Shown: in pieces, positions 1-8,425 of the stretch | Position numbering within the stretch: the stretch's first letter is position 1 | How the letters are laid out: each line of letters begins with the position of its first letter | Origin: Prevotellaceae bacterium | GTDB taxonomy: Bacteria; Bacteroidota; Bacteroidia; Bacteroidales; UBA932 | NCBI GenBank assembly: GCA_031266015.1 | Contig: JAISBU010000058.1 | Location: 1-64,000, forward strand | DNA: 64,000 nt | Direction of reading: 5' to 3' | Translations under genes and position numbers: made by a program | The notes under the pieces: model-generated | What the model saw: only the letters and a program-made list of their open reading frames with translations | The model's database searches: none | What the model was told of the DNA's origin: nothing

Positions 1-66
1 AAGACGAATTATCTCTCGAGTTTTACGCTCAGCAATGTGCGCAACTTTTATATACTTATTTCTCAT
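1..66 (-). CDS. N-terminus of IS transposase (IS1595-like), cut by window edge
   Basis: ATG at 66 read leftward gives 22 residues up to the window edge, beginning MRNKYIKVAHIAERKTREII. This resembles the short N-terminal helix that precedes the HTH of IS1595-family transposases in Bacteroidota (consensus roughly NKYxKxAHISExKFREI). The family comes from memory of that N-terminal pattern; no catalytic residue is visible. The gene is too short for an ORF search but has a good promoter box 18 bases upstream of its ATG. It could also be another small HTH protein. Confidence 0.4.
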   Translation of the reverse strand, partial: MRNKYIKVAHIAERKTREIIRL

Positions 67-83
67 TGTTCAACAACAACTTA

Positions 84-91
84 CAAAGATA
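84..91 (-). promoter_or_regulatory. -7 promoter box TATCTTTG
   Basis: A perfect match, on the minus strand, to the Bacteroidota -7 element TAnnTTTG. It lies about 18 bases upstream of the transposase ATG at 66 and inside the putative IS end, as expected for a transposase promoter. Confidence 0.5.
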
Positions 92-133
92 ATAATCTTC
101 TAAAGTTGTCTTGAACCAAAAAATAACTTAACA

Positions 134-1768
134 ATGGAGTTTACCGATCGTAAAGACGAATTGTGGGCTAAATATTTTGGTAATACCGCAGAGGTGGGAT
201 TAAAACACCCCAACTTTGAAAATTTCATGAGTGATCTTAACAGAAATGAGCTGCTAAGAATAGCCACAGAGCCTACCACCACCGCTAACCAACTAAAGTA
301 TATAGTAGCAAGTTATCCTACCGTCTTTGCTCTCGCAAATGATGATAAATATCGCAGTATAGCAGTCGCTATAATGCAGCATGCCAATACCCCTAAAGAA
401 ATCAAAGAAACTTTACAAACCATTATTAATCCCCAAAAAAACATCATTATGGAAAACAAAATGGAAAATAAAAAAGTGGAAAATCCAGTACAACAACCGG
501 CTGGTGACGCAGAGCTGAATCATCCTGCGCCTGACAATGCTGTTTCGGTATCCGCAGACAGTAGCCCGGCGCAGCCCGAAGGCTTGCAGGACGACCCGGA
601 ACTTACCTCTCCCGGTAAAAAAATCAAAGGGGAAAACGGCTCTATCGAAATACAAAAGGGGAGCAATCTTGCGGAGGCTTTTGTTGGCAATACCATCCGC
701 AACGCTGTCAAGGCTGCCAACGCTACGCCTGACCATGAGGGCAAACCTTATGAAGGTATCGATCCCAAAGTGGTCAACTGGGATGAGCTCAGTAAGTGGG
801 GTGTAAGCAGGCAAGACCTCGAAAAAAGCGGCGCTTTGAAAGATATGCTGCAAGGCAAAAAGTCCGGCCTGGTAAACATGAACTTTACTAGCAATAAAGA
901 TGGCTTGAGTGTTCATGAGCAAGTGCTAGCGCGTCTGTCGTTCAGAAAGAACAATGACAACACGTGGGGCTTTCGCTACAATCTAAGAAAGCCCAAGAAG
1001 AGCTTGAACAACCTAAACGGATATTATGGTTACAAGTTTACAGAGGAAGACCGCTCAAAGCTCGCCATTACTGGCAACCTGGGTAAGATCATTATGGTAA
1101 ATCTGCCCTCGCTCAATCCTAATGAAAAAACGCCTGTTTTGCTGTCCTTGGACAGGTTAACCAACGAGTTAATCGTTCGCGAGGCCAGCAAGGTAAACGT
1201 ACCCCAAAGTATTTTAGGTGTGGAACTCACGCCAGAGCAGCAAGCTGACCTTAAGAACGGTAGGGCAGTTAAGGTAGAAGGTATGCTAAAAAAGGACGGT
1301 TCTGCCTTCGATGCTGAATTGCAGTACAATACGGTAAACAGAAGGTTCGACTTCGTAAGAAATGAGCTGGCGAATGGCATTAAAAAAGAGCTTACGGTTG
1401 ACCAGCAAGTTGACTTGCTGATAAACAGGGTGGCTGTCGAAATCAAAAACGGAACAGACAGGTCGGGACAACCGTACAGCGCGTGGATAAAATATACGCC
1501 TAATCGTGTGGATAAGAAAAGCATTTCGTTTTACAAGGATAATCCTGACGAAAAAAAAGTTGTTGCCCCCACGATCGAAAGCTCCGTGCAAGCACAAGCA
1601 AACAATGACGGTCATAAACCCGAAGCCTTGAAAAATGTACCTGATGCAGTGGAGCAAAAGCAGCCGGCTACGCCCACCGCCAAGCAAACCGAGAAAACCA
1701 ACCAACGGCAACAGGCGAAGCAGGGTACAAGCCAAAAGTCCGCAAAAAAGCCGGGAATGAAAAGGTAA
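134..1768 (+). CDS. DUF4099/DUF3945-type mobile-element protein
   Basis: A 544-residue hydrophilic protein without signal peptide or membrane segment. Residues about 213-240 (VNWDELSKWGVSRQDL) look like DUF4099, and the following region with repeated blocks such as VELTPEQQADLKNGRAVKVE (about 365-385) looks like DUF3945. Known context: these domains are carried by Bacteroidota conjugative transposons and plasmids, often near topoisomerase genes; the biochemical function is unknown. The tail is Lys/Gln/Ala-rich. Residues 1-105 are a separate-looking helical segment, and an internal Met at about residue 106 (MENKMENKK) could be the ancestral start, the upstream part being an in-frame fusion. 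A strong terminator follows. The IS edge lies immediately upstream. Confidence 0.75.
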   Translation: MEFTDRKDELWAKYFGNTAEVGLKHPNFENFMSDLNRNELLRIATEPTTTANQLKYIVASYPTVFALANDDKYRSIAVAIMQHANTPKEIKETLQTIINPQKNIIMENKMENKKVENPVQQPAGDAELNHPAPDNAVSVSADSSPAQPEGLQDDPELTSPGKKIKGENGSIEIQKGSNLAEAFVGNTIRNAVKAANATPDHEGKPYEGIDPKVVNWDELSKWGVSRQDLEKSGALKDMLQGKKSGLVNMNFTSNKDGLSVHEQVLARLSFRKNNDNTWGFRYNLRKPKKSLNNLNGYYGYKFTEEDRSKLAITGNLGKIIMVNLPSLNPNEKTPVLLSLDRLTNELIVREASKVNVPQSILGVELTPEQQADLKNGRAVKVEGMLKKDGSAFDAELQYNTVNRRFDFVRNELANGIKKELTVDQQVDLLINRVAVEIKNGTDRSGQPYSAWIKYTPNRVDKKSISFYKDNPDEKKVVAPTIESSVQAQANNDGHKPEALKNVPDAVEQKQPATPTAKQTEKTNQRQQAKQGTSQKSAKKPGMKR

Positions 1769-1785
1769 TTCTGTGCAAACTCAAG

Positions 1786-1826
1786 AAGAAAGAAGCCCAC
1801 TTTACAGGGTGGGACTTCTTTCTTTT
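1786..1826 (+). terminator. Intrinsic terminator after the DUF3945 gene
   Basis: The stem AGAAAGAAGCCCAC pairs with GTGGGACTTCTTTCTT (one-base bulge) across a short TTACAG loop and ends in a T-rich run. It separates the DUF3945 gene from the next frame, so the two are probably separate transcripts. Confidence 0.8.
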
Positions 1827-1846
1827 GTTAGGTAAAACAGTAAAGT

Positions 1847-2449
1847 ATGACAACGAATTACAGCAACGCAAACGAGCAGTTTAACGCCGAGCTTGACAAC
1901 TTCAAAGCGGGAACACACAAAGGCGTTTTACATCTTGGGAAACCACTTGAAATCTTGAAAGCAGCAGGCTTAAAAGAGGGCGAAATAAGTATCACTCAAA
2001 ATACGTTAACGGAGCATTTAAAAGGCCACAATATTACGGTTGATAATTTAAAAGGACTTGCAGAGGAAATACAACGTCCGATGTTGGGGTATAATTGGGG
2101 AAAAAACTACCCTGCTACTACCATTCTTACCGAGTTAACGCTTGATGATGATAGAAAAATAGCCGTAGGAATACGTTTAAACAATAAGAGCAACAACTTA
2201 TCTGTGAATGAAATAGCAACCATTCATGGAAAAACAAATAACCGGTTTTTAGAGGATTTTTTTAAAACAACCCCAGAAGAATTACAAAACGAAAAATTAA
2301 AGTGGGTAGAAAACGAAAAAATGTTGAATCGGTTAGGTATGGTCCCACCGAAGGGGACAACGCAAACCAATTCAACACATTTTTCCATCGCTTTGTGTGC
2401 AAATTGTGTGCAAATCAAAACCAACTCAGCCACCTACAATTCCTTGTAA
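1847..2449 (+). CDS. MuF_C-type polyvalent-protein domain, C-terminus replaced
   Basis: A 200-residue protein. Residues about 28-165 (LGKPLEILKAAGLKEGEISI, then ITQNTLTEHLKGH, TILTELTL, NEIATIHGK) match my memory of the phage MuF C-terminal domain found at the ends of polyvalent proteins of phages and conjugative elements; a toxin or immunity role has been proposed for such domains but is not shown here. The conserved-looking part ends around LNRLGMVPPKG and NSTHFSIA (residue about 182). The last 18 residues are encoded by an 11-bp tandem repeat and a hairpin and look like readthrough into non-coding sequence. I infer that the natural 3' end was lost at about 2390. Confidence 0.55.
   Translation: MTTNYSNANEQFNAELDNFKAGTHKGVLHLGKPLEILKAAGLKEGEISITQNTLTEHLKGHNITVDNLKGLAEEIQRPMLGYNWGKNYPATTILTELTLDDDRKIAVGIRLNNKSNNLSVNEIATIHGKTNNRFLEDFFKTTPEELQNEKLKWVENEKMLNRLGMVPPKGTTQTNSTHFSIALCANCVQIKTNSATYNSL
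2393..2414. repeat. Two tandem 11-bp units TTGTGTGCAAA
   Basis: TTGTGTGCAAA occurs twice head to tail with no mismatch. It lies about 57 bases from the tRNA 3' end, where integrase arm-type or accessory sites of tRNA-targeting elements commonly lie, so it may belong to an attachment region. It interrupts the plausible coding part of the upstream frame. Confidence 0.4.
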
Positions 2450-2467
2450 GTGGCTGAGTTTCTTTTC
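2423..2467. terminator. Hairpin between mobile-element remnant and tRNA
   Basis: AACTCAGCCAC (2423-2433) and GTGGCTGAGTT (2450-2460) form an 11-bp perfect stem; a T-rich run follows on the plus strand and a weaker one on the minus strand. It can act as a terminator for the minus-strand tRNA or for the plus-strand frame, whose stop codon lies in the loop. It could also be part of an attachment site. Confidence 0.55.
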
Positions 2468-2470
2468 GTG

Positions 2471-2544
2471 GGCCCAACAGGGTTTGAACCTGTGACCCCC
2501 TGATTATGAGTCAGGTGCTACTAACCAACTGAGCTATGGGCCCA
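2471..2544 (-). tRNA. tRNA with CAU anticodon (elongator Met or Ile2)
   Basis: Read leftward, the sequence folds as a cloverleaf: acceptor GGGCCCA paired with TGGGCCC and discriminator A, D arm AGCTCAGTTGGTTAG, anticodon stem CCTGA/TCAGG with loop CTCATAA, and T arm containing GGTTCAAACC. CCA is not encoded. The CAU anticodon is shared by elongator Met and lysidine-modified Ile2; I cannot separate them by eye. It is not the initiator type, because the acceptor begins with a normal G-C pair. Its 3' end faces the mobile-element remnant at 134-2449, the usual geometry for an integration site. The 5' end may be off by one base. Confidence 0.9.
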
Positions 2545-2608
2545 AGCAAAATTTGCTTTTGAGAGAACAAAGTTACATCTTTGCCCTTGATTTTCCAAAT
2601 ATAGGTAA

Positions 2609-3259
2609 ATGAAAAAAATGAGCTATCCCTTTCTCAGCCAATTCTCAAATCCGGTTAAGAATATAATTTTTGACCTTGGCGGCGTGCTGCTTGATATAGA
2701 TTACCAGGCTTCCGTACAGGCATTCGTAGAGCTTGGCTTTACAGACTTCTCCTCTACCTTTTCGCAGGCAAAACAAACCACGCTATTTGATGCCTTTGAG
2801 ACAGGTTCGATTTCCGCCGCAGAATTTAGGGCTGAGCTGCGCAAGCTGGCTCCATATGAAATTACTGATATACAGATTGATAATGCTTGGAATGCTATGC
2901 TGGGTAGCTACCGTTTGTCGAGCCTTAGTAAGGTGCTGGAGTTGGGAAAAAATTATCGTGTTTTTTTGTTGAGCAATACGAATGAGATTCATTACCCATA
3001 CATAGATAGCTTGCCGCCTCAAGGTAGCGGGCACGCCTCTTTGTCTGAATTTTTCGAAAAAGATTACTACTCGCACCTCATTCATGCTTGCAAACCTAAC
3101 GCCGATGCTTTTCAGCGCGTGTTGCAGGAAAATAACCTGCTGGCAGGCGAAACGCTTTTTATCGATGATACTTCAAGGCATATTGAGGGAGCAAAAAAAG
3201 TGGGGCTAAATGTTTTTCAGCTAACCCCGCCAGCTACTATTGCTGCATTGTTTTCCTAA
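2609..3259 (+). CDS. HAD-superfamily hydrolase (YihX-like)
   Basis: A 216-residue cytosolic HAD phosphatase. Motif I is IIFDLGGVLLDID near residue 20 (nucleophile D in FDLGG, the variant typical of YihX-like members), motif II is FLLSNTNEIH, and the acidic motif IV is LFIDDTSRHIEGA near residue 190. The helical cap between motifs I and II fits the IA subfamily. The substrate is not predictable; sugar phosphates are typical for relatives. The start is the first of two nearby ATGs (the second begins MSYPF). The stop overlaps the convergent PBP gene by 4 bases. Confidence 0.85.
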   Translation: MKKMSYPFLSQFSNPVKNIIFDLGGVLLDIDYQASVQAFVELGFTDFSSTFSQAKQTTLFDAFETGSISAAEFRAELRKLAPYEITDIQIDNAWNAMLGSYRLSSLSKVLELGKNYRVFLLSNTNEIHYPYIDSLPPQGSGHASLSEFFEKDYYSHLIHACKPNADAFQRVLQENNLLAGETLFIDDTSRHIEGAKKVGLNVFQLTPPATIAALFS

Positions 3260-5652
3260 AAGAACTCATCCGACACATTTTTCTTACGCTTGCTCTTACT
3301 GAAAGCGTCAAGCTGGTCATCGCTCTTATTGGGGTCTTCGGCGGCATCGCAATCCAGGTTTATTTTGCGCAAATTCAGCGGAACTTCAAATTGTACGTCC
3401 TCACCGTAGGGTAGCGTTGGGTCGGCTAAGACCTTTTGCCAGAATAGACCGAAAATAGGTAGCGCTGCTCCGGCTCCACCGCCCATGCGCAAGCTCTCAA
3501 AGTGTACGGAGCGATCTTCACAGCCTACCCAAGCTCCTGCCGCAATATTCGGAGTAATGCCCGCGAACCATCCGTCGGATTGATTTTGCGTAGTACCCGT
3601 TTTACCTCCAATAGGACCTTGTAAGCTGTATGCACCGCGTAGCCTGTAGGCGGTACCATGATTTACCACGCTTTGCAGCAGGTTAGTCATAAGGTAGGCA
3701 GTTTGCTCGCTAATAGCTTCAGATTTCACGCTGTTGTTGAAGATGCTGAGTACGTTGCCGTTTTTATCTTCAATACGGGTAACCATTACCGGCATTACGT
3801 TTACACCCTTGTTGGCAAAGGTGCTGTAAGCGCTAACCAACTCATATAGAGACATTTCAGCTGTACCTAAGAAGATAGAGTTTACCGGAATTATTTTGCT
3901 GGTAATGCCCATCTTGTGACAAATATCTACCACGCTTTGCGGGTTGAATTGCTTAATAAGCCAAGCAGAAACATTGTTCACGCTTAGCGTCAAACCCCAC
4001 TTCAAAGTAACCATCTTGCCGTCCATAGAAGTTGGAGAAGCGTTTTTAGGAGTCCATGTAGAGTCGCCTTCCACAAACGTTTGTGGCACATTGGGCACTT
4101 TGTGGCAGGGATGGTAGCCCTCCTGCATGGCCAGCGTGTACACAAATGGCTTAATGGTAGAACCCACCTGACGTTTACTTTGCTTCACGCAGTCGTATTT
4201 AAAGTAGCGAAAGTTTGGACCTCCGACGTAAACTTTAATGTGCCCATTGTTCGGATCCAACGCCATGAAGCTGGCACGCAGAAATGACTTGTAGTACTTG
4301 AGAGAATCAAGCGGAGACATCTTAACATCCAGCTCGCCATGCCATGTGAAAATGGTCATGTCTATTGGCTTGTTGAAGTCCGCCATGATTTTATCCACAC
4401 TCCAGCCGGCATTGCGTAAAACACGGTAGCGCTCGGTTTGCTTAATGGCCATCAGCGTAAGCTCTTTTTCCTGCTCTGGGGAAACAGAGGATCCCCAAAT
4501 GCGTCCGCCCTTGTTTTTTATCTCCGCATTTAACGCTGGTTGCAGCTCATTTTTAAGATGACTTTCTAACGCTTGCTCTGCGTACGTTTGCATTCTGGAG
4601 TTGATGGTCGTGTAAATTTTTAGACCATCCCTGTTTACATCATACGGGTCTCCGTTTGGCTTTCTGTTTTTGTGACACCAACCGTATAGCGGGTTGCGCT
4701 CCCACTCTGTAGAATCTACCTGATAATCGTAAAGTGTTGCGTAGCGCTTCCTTTCCGGCTTCTTCACGCTCATGGTTTGGCGTACACGCTCTCTAAAGTA
4801 GGTGGCAATACCGGTGTTGTGGTCTTCCTGCTGAAAGCGTAGCTCAATTGGTTTTGCGCTAAGCATATCATAGCTGGCTTGACTTAGGTAGTCGGCCTTC
4901 ACCATTTGGCGCATTACAAAATTGCGGCGGGCTAAAGCGTTATAGTAGTTGCGTACAGGGCTAAAGCGAGTAGGAGCGTTTACTATTCCGGCAAGTAGCG
5001 CAGCTTCTTCTACCTGTAGCTGTGATGGATGCTTGTTGAAAAAAGTATAGGATGCGGCGCGAATCCCGTAAGCATTGCTGCCAAAAGGTACCACATTCAA
5101 ATACATCGCTATGATTTCATTTTTGGTATAGTTGCGCTCCAGCCTTACAGCTACAATCCACTCCTTAAGCTTTGCTACAATTACGTTTGCCATTTTTTTC
5201 AACGGATTGCGAGTGTCACTTATATCACGGGGAAATAAGTTTTTTGCCAGCTGCTGCGTAAGCGTGCTGCCCCCACCTTGACTGCGGTCGCCCATTGCAA
5301 CGGTGCGTACGGCCACCCGCGCAAGCCCTACAAGATCTATACCCGAGTGGTCGGCAAAGCGGGCATCCTCAGTCGCTATTAAAGCACGAATGAGATTTGG
5401 GGGTATTTCTTCGAATGAAACGAATGAACGGTTTTCAATGTGAAAAGTTCCGATTAACCTGTGGTCGGCGGAGTATACCTCCGATGCCACGTTGCTCTTA
5501 GGATTTTCCAGCTCCTCAAAAGAGGGCAGCTCGCCAAATCTTTCCGGATCTGATGCCACCCAAATGAGCATGGTAGCCAGCAACACCACGGGGCCAACGA
5601 TAGCGCCCCAGAGTATGGCGGCAAAGATTGTCTTTTTTGTTTTACTCGTCAT
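3256..5652 (-). CDS. mrcA: Class A penicillin-binding protein (PBP1A-like)
   Basis: A 798-residue bifunctional peptidoglycan synthase anchored by one N-terminal membrane segment (about residues 8-32). The GT51 glycosyltransferase domain follows, with the catalytic Glu in ATEDARF (E95) and the signature GGSTLTQQLAKNLF near 127-140. The transpeptidase domain carries STIK (Ser498, Lys501), SVN and KTGTT motifs. It polymerises lipid II and cross-links the wall at the outer face of the inner membrane. The tail is charged (KSKRKKN). Length fits the family. It is monocistronic as far as seen and divergent from topA. Confidence 0.93.
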   Translation of the reverse strand: MTSKTKKTIFAAILWGAIVGPVVLLATMLIWVASDPERFGELPSFEELENPKSNVASEVYSADHRLIGTFHIENRSFVSFEEIPPNLIRALIATEDARFADHSGIDLVGLARVAVRTVAMGDRSQGGGSTLTQQLAKNLFPRDISDTRNPLKKMANVIVAKLKEWIVAVRLERNYTKNEIIAMYLNVVPFGSNAYGIRAASYTFFNKHPSQLQVEEAALLAGIVNAPTRFSPVRNYYNALARRNFVMRQMVKADYLSQASYDMLSAKPIELRFQQEDHNTGIATYFRERVRQTMSVKKPERKRYATLYDYQVDSTEWERNPLYGWCHKNRKPNGDPYDVNRDGLKIYTTINSRMQTYAEQALESHLKNELQPALNAEIKNKGGRIWGSSVSPEQEKELTLMAIKQTERYRVLRNAGWSVDKIMADFNKPIDMTIFTWHGELDVKMSPLDSLKYYKSFLRASFMALDPNNGHIKVYVGGPNFRYFKYDCVKQSKRQVGSTIKPFVYTLAMQEGYHPCHKVPNVPQTFVEGDSTWTPKNASPTSMDGKMVTLKWGLTLSVNNVSAWLIKQFNPQSVVDICHKMGITSKIIPVNSIFLGTAEMSLYELVSAYSTFANKGVNVMPVMVTRIEDKNGNVLSIFNNSVKSEAISEQTAYLMTNLLQSVVNHGTAYRLRGAYSLQGPIGGKTGTTQNQSDGWFAGITPNIAAGAWVGCEDRSVHFESLRMGGGAGAALPIFGLFWQKVLADPTLPYGEDVQFEVPLNLRKINLDCDAAEDPNKSDDQLDAFSKSKRKKNVSDEFF

Positions 5653-5803
5653 TTCTTACTTTTTGACCGAAAAATGCAACCTTAAAAATACCTTTTAATT
5701 GCCTATATTAGATGCAAAATAGTTAAAAAATTGTTAAAATTTTGAGCGGACACACTTTAATGTTTTACTTTGCGACATTTTTAATCACAAAAACAATCAC
5801 ACA

Positions 5804-8251
5804 ATGCAGGATAACCTGGTTATTGTTGAGTCTCCCGCAAAGGCCAAAACCATCGAAAAGTTCTTAGGTTCAGACTATTTGGTAAAATCCAGCTTTGGGC
5901 ATATTCGTGATTTGGCGAAAAAGGATTTCGGGGTAGACTTGGAGCACGGCTACGAACCTCAGTATGTTATTTCCGAAGGTAAGGAAAAAGTTGTTGCCGA
6001 GCTCAAAAAATTAGCCAAATCTGCCAAAACCGTGTGGCTGGCATCCGATGAAGACCGCGAAGGAGAAGCCATTGCATGGCACTTGTTTGAAGCGCTTAAG
6101 CTTGACCCTAAAAAAACAAAACGCATTGTATTTCATGAAATTACCAAGGATGCCATTCTCAACGCAGTAAAAAATCCGCGTAACATTGACATCAGCTTGG
6201 TAGACGCTCAGCAGGCCCGTCGTGTGCTGGACAGGCTTGTGGGATTTGAGCTGTCGCCTTTGCTGTGGAAAAAGGTAAAGTCACAGCTTTCGGCAGGTCG
6301 TGTGCAATCCGTAACCGTAAAGCTAGTTGTAGAGCGTGAGCGTGAGATCCTGAATTTCCAGTCCGAAAGCTTCTTTAAGGTAATCGGCAACTTTTTTGCC
6401 GAAAGCTCTAAAAATCTTGTTAAGGCTGAAGTTTCTCACAAGTTTAAAGATCAAAAAGCGGCAAGTGCGCTGCTTGAAAAATGTCGTGGAGCCAGGTTTA
6501 CAGTTTCTGCTATTGAGAAAAAGCCGGCTAAGAAATCCCCTGCCGCACCCTTTACTACCTCTACCTTACAGCAGGAGGCCAGTCGTAAGCTGGGCTTCTC
6601 GGTAAGCCAAACGATGACCGTTGCGCAGCGTTTGTACGAGGCCGGATTCATTACTTACATGAGAACAGACTCGGTAACCCTGTCCGAAACTGCTATTGCT
6701 GCGGCTAAGGCTGCCATTGAAAAAAATTACGGGGCAAAATATTTGCAAACCCGTCGTTTTGCCACCAAGACCAAAGGAGCGCAAGAGGCGCATGAGGCAA
6801 TTCGTCCGTCATACATGGAGAATGCTTCCATTGAAGCATCTGTACCGGAGAAGCGTTTATATGAGCTTATTTGGAAGCGTACCATTGCTTCACAAATGAG
6901 TGATGCGGAGCTGGAGCGTACCGTTGTAGACATTGTTACACCAAGTACTCCGGATAAATTTACGGCTACCGGAGAAGTCCTTTTATTTGATGGCTTCCTT
7001 CATGTTTACATGGAGTCCAAATACGATGATGATGCCGAAGGAGAAGCCGGAATGTTACCTCCAATGCAGGTAGGACAAGCCATGCAGGTGAGCAGTATAG
7101 CCGCTACCGAGCGTTTTACACAGCGTCCTCCACGATATACGGAAGCCAGCTTGGTAAAGAAGCTGGAAGAGCTGGGTATTGGCCGTCCATCAACTTATGC
7201 GCCTACAATTTCTACGGTTATCAACCGGGGCTACGTACTCAAAGAAGATCGCCCCGGGGTGGAGCGCATATATGTACAGCTTACTTTGGCTGATGATAGT
7301 ATTGTAGAGAAAAAGCTCAAAGAAAATACCGGGGCGGAAAAGGCAAAACTTTTTCCAAGCGATGTGGGCATGGTGGTTACCGACTACCTATCGGAGTACT
7401 TCCCAAAGGTAATGGACTACAGCTTCACGGCTAAAGTTGAGGAGGAGTTTGACGAAATTGCAGAAGGCGCAATTAAGTGGAACAAAATGATTGACGAGTT
7501 CTATAAGCCCTTCCACACAACGGTGGATAACGCCATGGAGAACTCGCAACGCGCTAATGCAGAGAGAGTTATCGGAAAAGATCCAAAAACGGGAAAGCCG
7601 GTTATAGTACGTATCGGACGTTTTGGGCCATTAGCACAAATTGGTGAGAGCGAAGGAGATGAAAAACCACAATTTGCTAATTTGCAGAAAGGTCAGCTCA
7701 TTGAAACCATTACGCTGGAGGAGGCGCTCAAGCTGTTCGAGCTTCCACGTACACTTGGCGAATACGAGGGTAAAACCGTAGTGGCTGCCGTTGGTCGATT
7801 TGGACCTTACGTACGCCACGATGGTAAGTTTGTTTCACTGAAACGTGGAATTGATGATCCCATGACCGTTACCGTAGAGCGAGCAGTTGAGCTTATAGAA
7901 GAAAAGCGTAAAGCAGAGCGGGAAAAGTTGATAAAAACTTTCAAAGAAAACGAATCACTTCAGGTACTGAATGGTCGCTACGGACCTTATCTTACCTGCG
8001 ATGGTATCAACTATAAGCTGCCCAAAGATGCGGTTCCGGCGCTGCTGACGTATGAAGATTGCTTAGCCATAATGGAGTCGCAAAAAGATACTGCAAGACC
8101 CTCACGTTTTGCACGAAAGAGCAAGGGAGCAACCACCACTAAAGCCGCTGCCGCAAAGAAAACCACAGGCAGGAAAACCGCGACAAAAAAGGCTTCAACT
8201 GCAGCTAGGAAGACTACAGCAAAAGCTGCTGCAACAAAAAAGAAGTCGTAA
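5804..8251 (+). CDS. topA: DNA topoisomerase I
   Basis: An 815-residue type IA topoisomerase that relaxes negative supercoils. The Toprim domain opens with NLVIVESPAKAKTIEKFLG and has the acidic DEDREGEAIAWH motif. The catalytic tyrosine is Y285 in FITYMRTDS. The C-terminus has cysteine-free topoisomerase repeats (GRFGPLAQIG, GRFGPYVRHDG, GRYGPYLTCDG) instead of zinc fingers, as is usual in this phylum. The last ~50 residues are an Ala/Lys/Thr-rich histone-H1-like tail that probably binds DNA non-specifically. The start follows a short AT-rich leader. Confidence 0.97.
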   Translation: MQDNLVIVESPAKAKTIEKFLGSDYLVKSSFGHIRDLAKKDFGVDLEHGYEPQYVISEGKEKVVAELKKLAKSAKTVWLASDEDREGEAIAWHLFEALKLDPKKTKRIVFHEITKDAILNAVKNPRNIDISLVDAQQARRVLDRLVGFELSPLLWKKVKSQLSAGRVQSVTVKLVVEREREILNFQSESFFKVIGNFFAESSKNLVKAEVSHKFKDQKAASALLEKCRGARFTVSAIEKKPAKKSPAAPFTTSTLQQEASRKLGFSVSQTMTVAQRLYEAGFITYMRTDSVTLSETAIAAAKAAIEKNYGAKYLQTRRFATKTKGAQEAHEAIRPSYMENASIEASVPEKRLYELIWKRTIASQMSDAELERTVVDIVTPSTPDKFTATGEVLLFDGFLHVYMESKYDDDAEGEAGMLPPMQVGQAMQVSSIAATERFTQRPPRYTEASLVKKLEELGIGRPSTYAPTISTVINRGYVLKEDRPGVERIYVQLTLADDSIVEKKLKENTGAEKAKLFPSDVGMVVTDYLSEYFPKVMDYSFTAKVEEEFDEIAEGAIKWNKMIDEFYKPFHTTVDNAMENSQRANAERVIGKDPKTGKPVIVRIGRFGPLAQIGESEGDEKPQFANLQKGQLIETITLEEALKLFELPRTLGEYEGKTVVAAVGRFGPYVRHDGKFVSLKRGIDDPMTVTVERAVELIEEKRKAEREKLIKTFKENESLQVLNGRYGPYLTCDGINYKLPKDAVPALLTYEDCLAIMESQKDTARPSRFARKSKGATTTKAAAAKKTTGRKTATKKASTAARKTTAKAAATKKKS

Positions 8252-8425
8252 CTTGTAAATATTGCTGCGTGACAAAAATTCAGCTATCAAGTTTGCTTCG
8301 TTTCATCCCCTCGGTATTAGCATTTCTTAAGCACACCCAAACAGGATATGGTACGAAGCAATCTACTTTTATGCTATCTTTAAGCTCTATCATCACTTTT
8401 GCGAAATAGTCAATTCTAGTTATTC

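Larger units (their letters stand above)
1..117 (-). mobile_element. Edge of an insertion sequence, probably IS1595-like (partial)
   Basis: The left edge holds a leftward reading frame whose first residues resemble IS1595-family transposases of Bacteroidota, preceded by a -7 promoter box. The stretch at about 98-117, read leftward, begins GGTTCAAGACAACTTTAGAA and is a candidate terminal inverted repeat; the element would then end near 117, 17 bases before the DUF3945 start codon. An 8-bp target duplication would fall at about 118-125 (AAAAAATA). The other end lies outside the window, so neither repeat nor duplication can be confirmed. Confidence 0.4.

Noticed and set aside
413-922. Minus-strand frame inside the DUF3945 gene
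   Set aside because: It is a shadow frame with no family features and lies within a well supported gene.
5653-5803. Riboswitch upstream of topA
   Set aside because: The leader is AT-rich with no conserved structured element that I can recognise.
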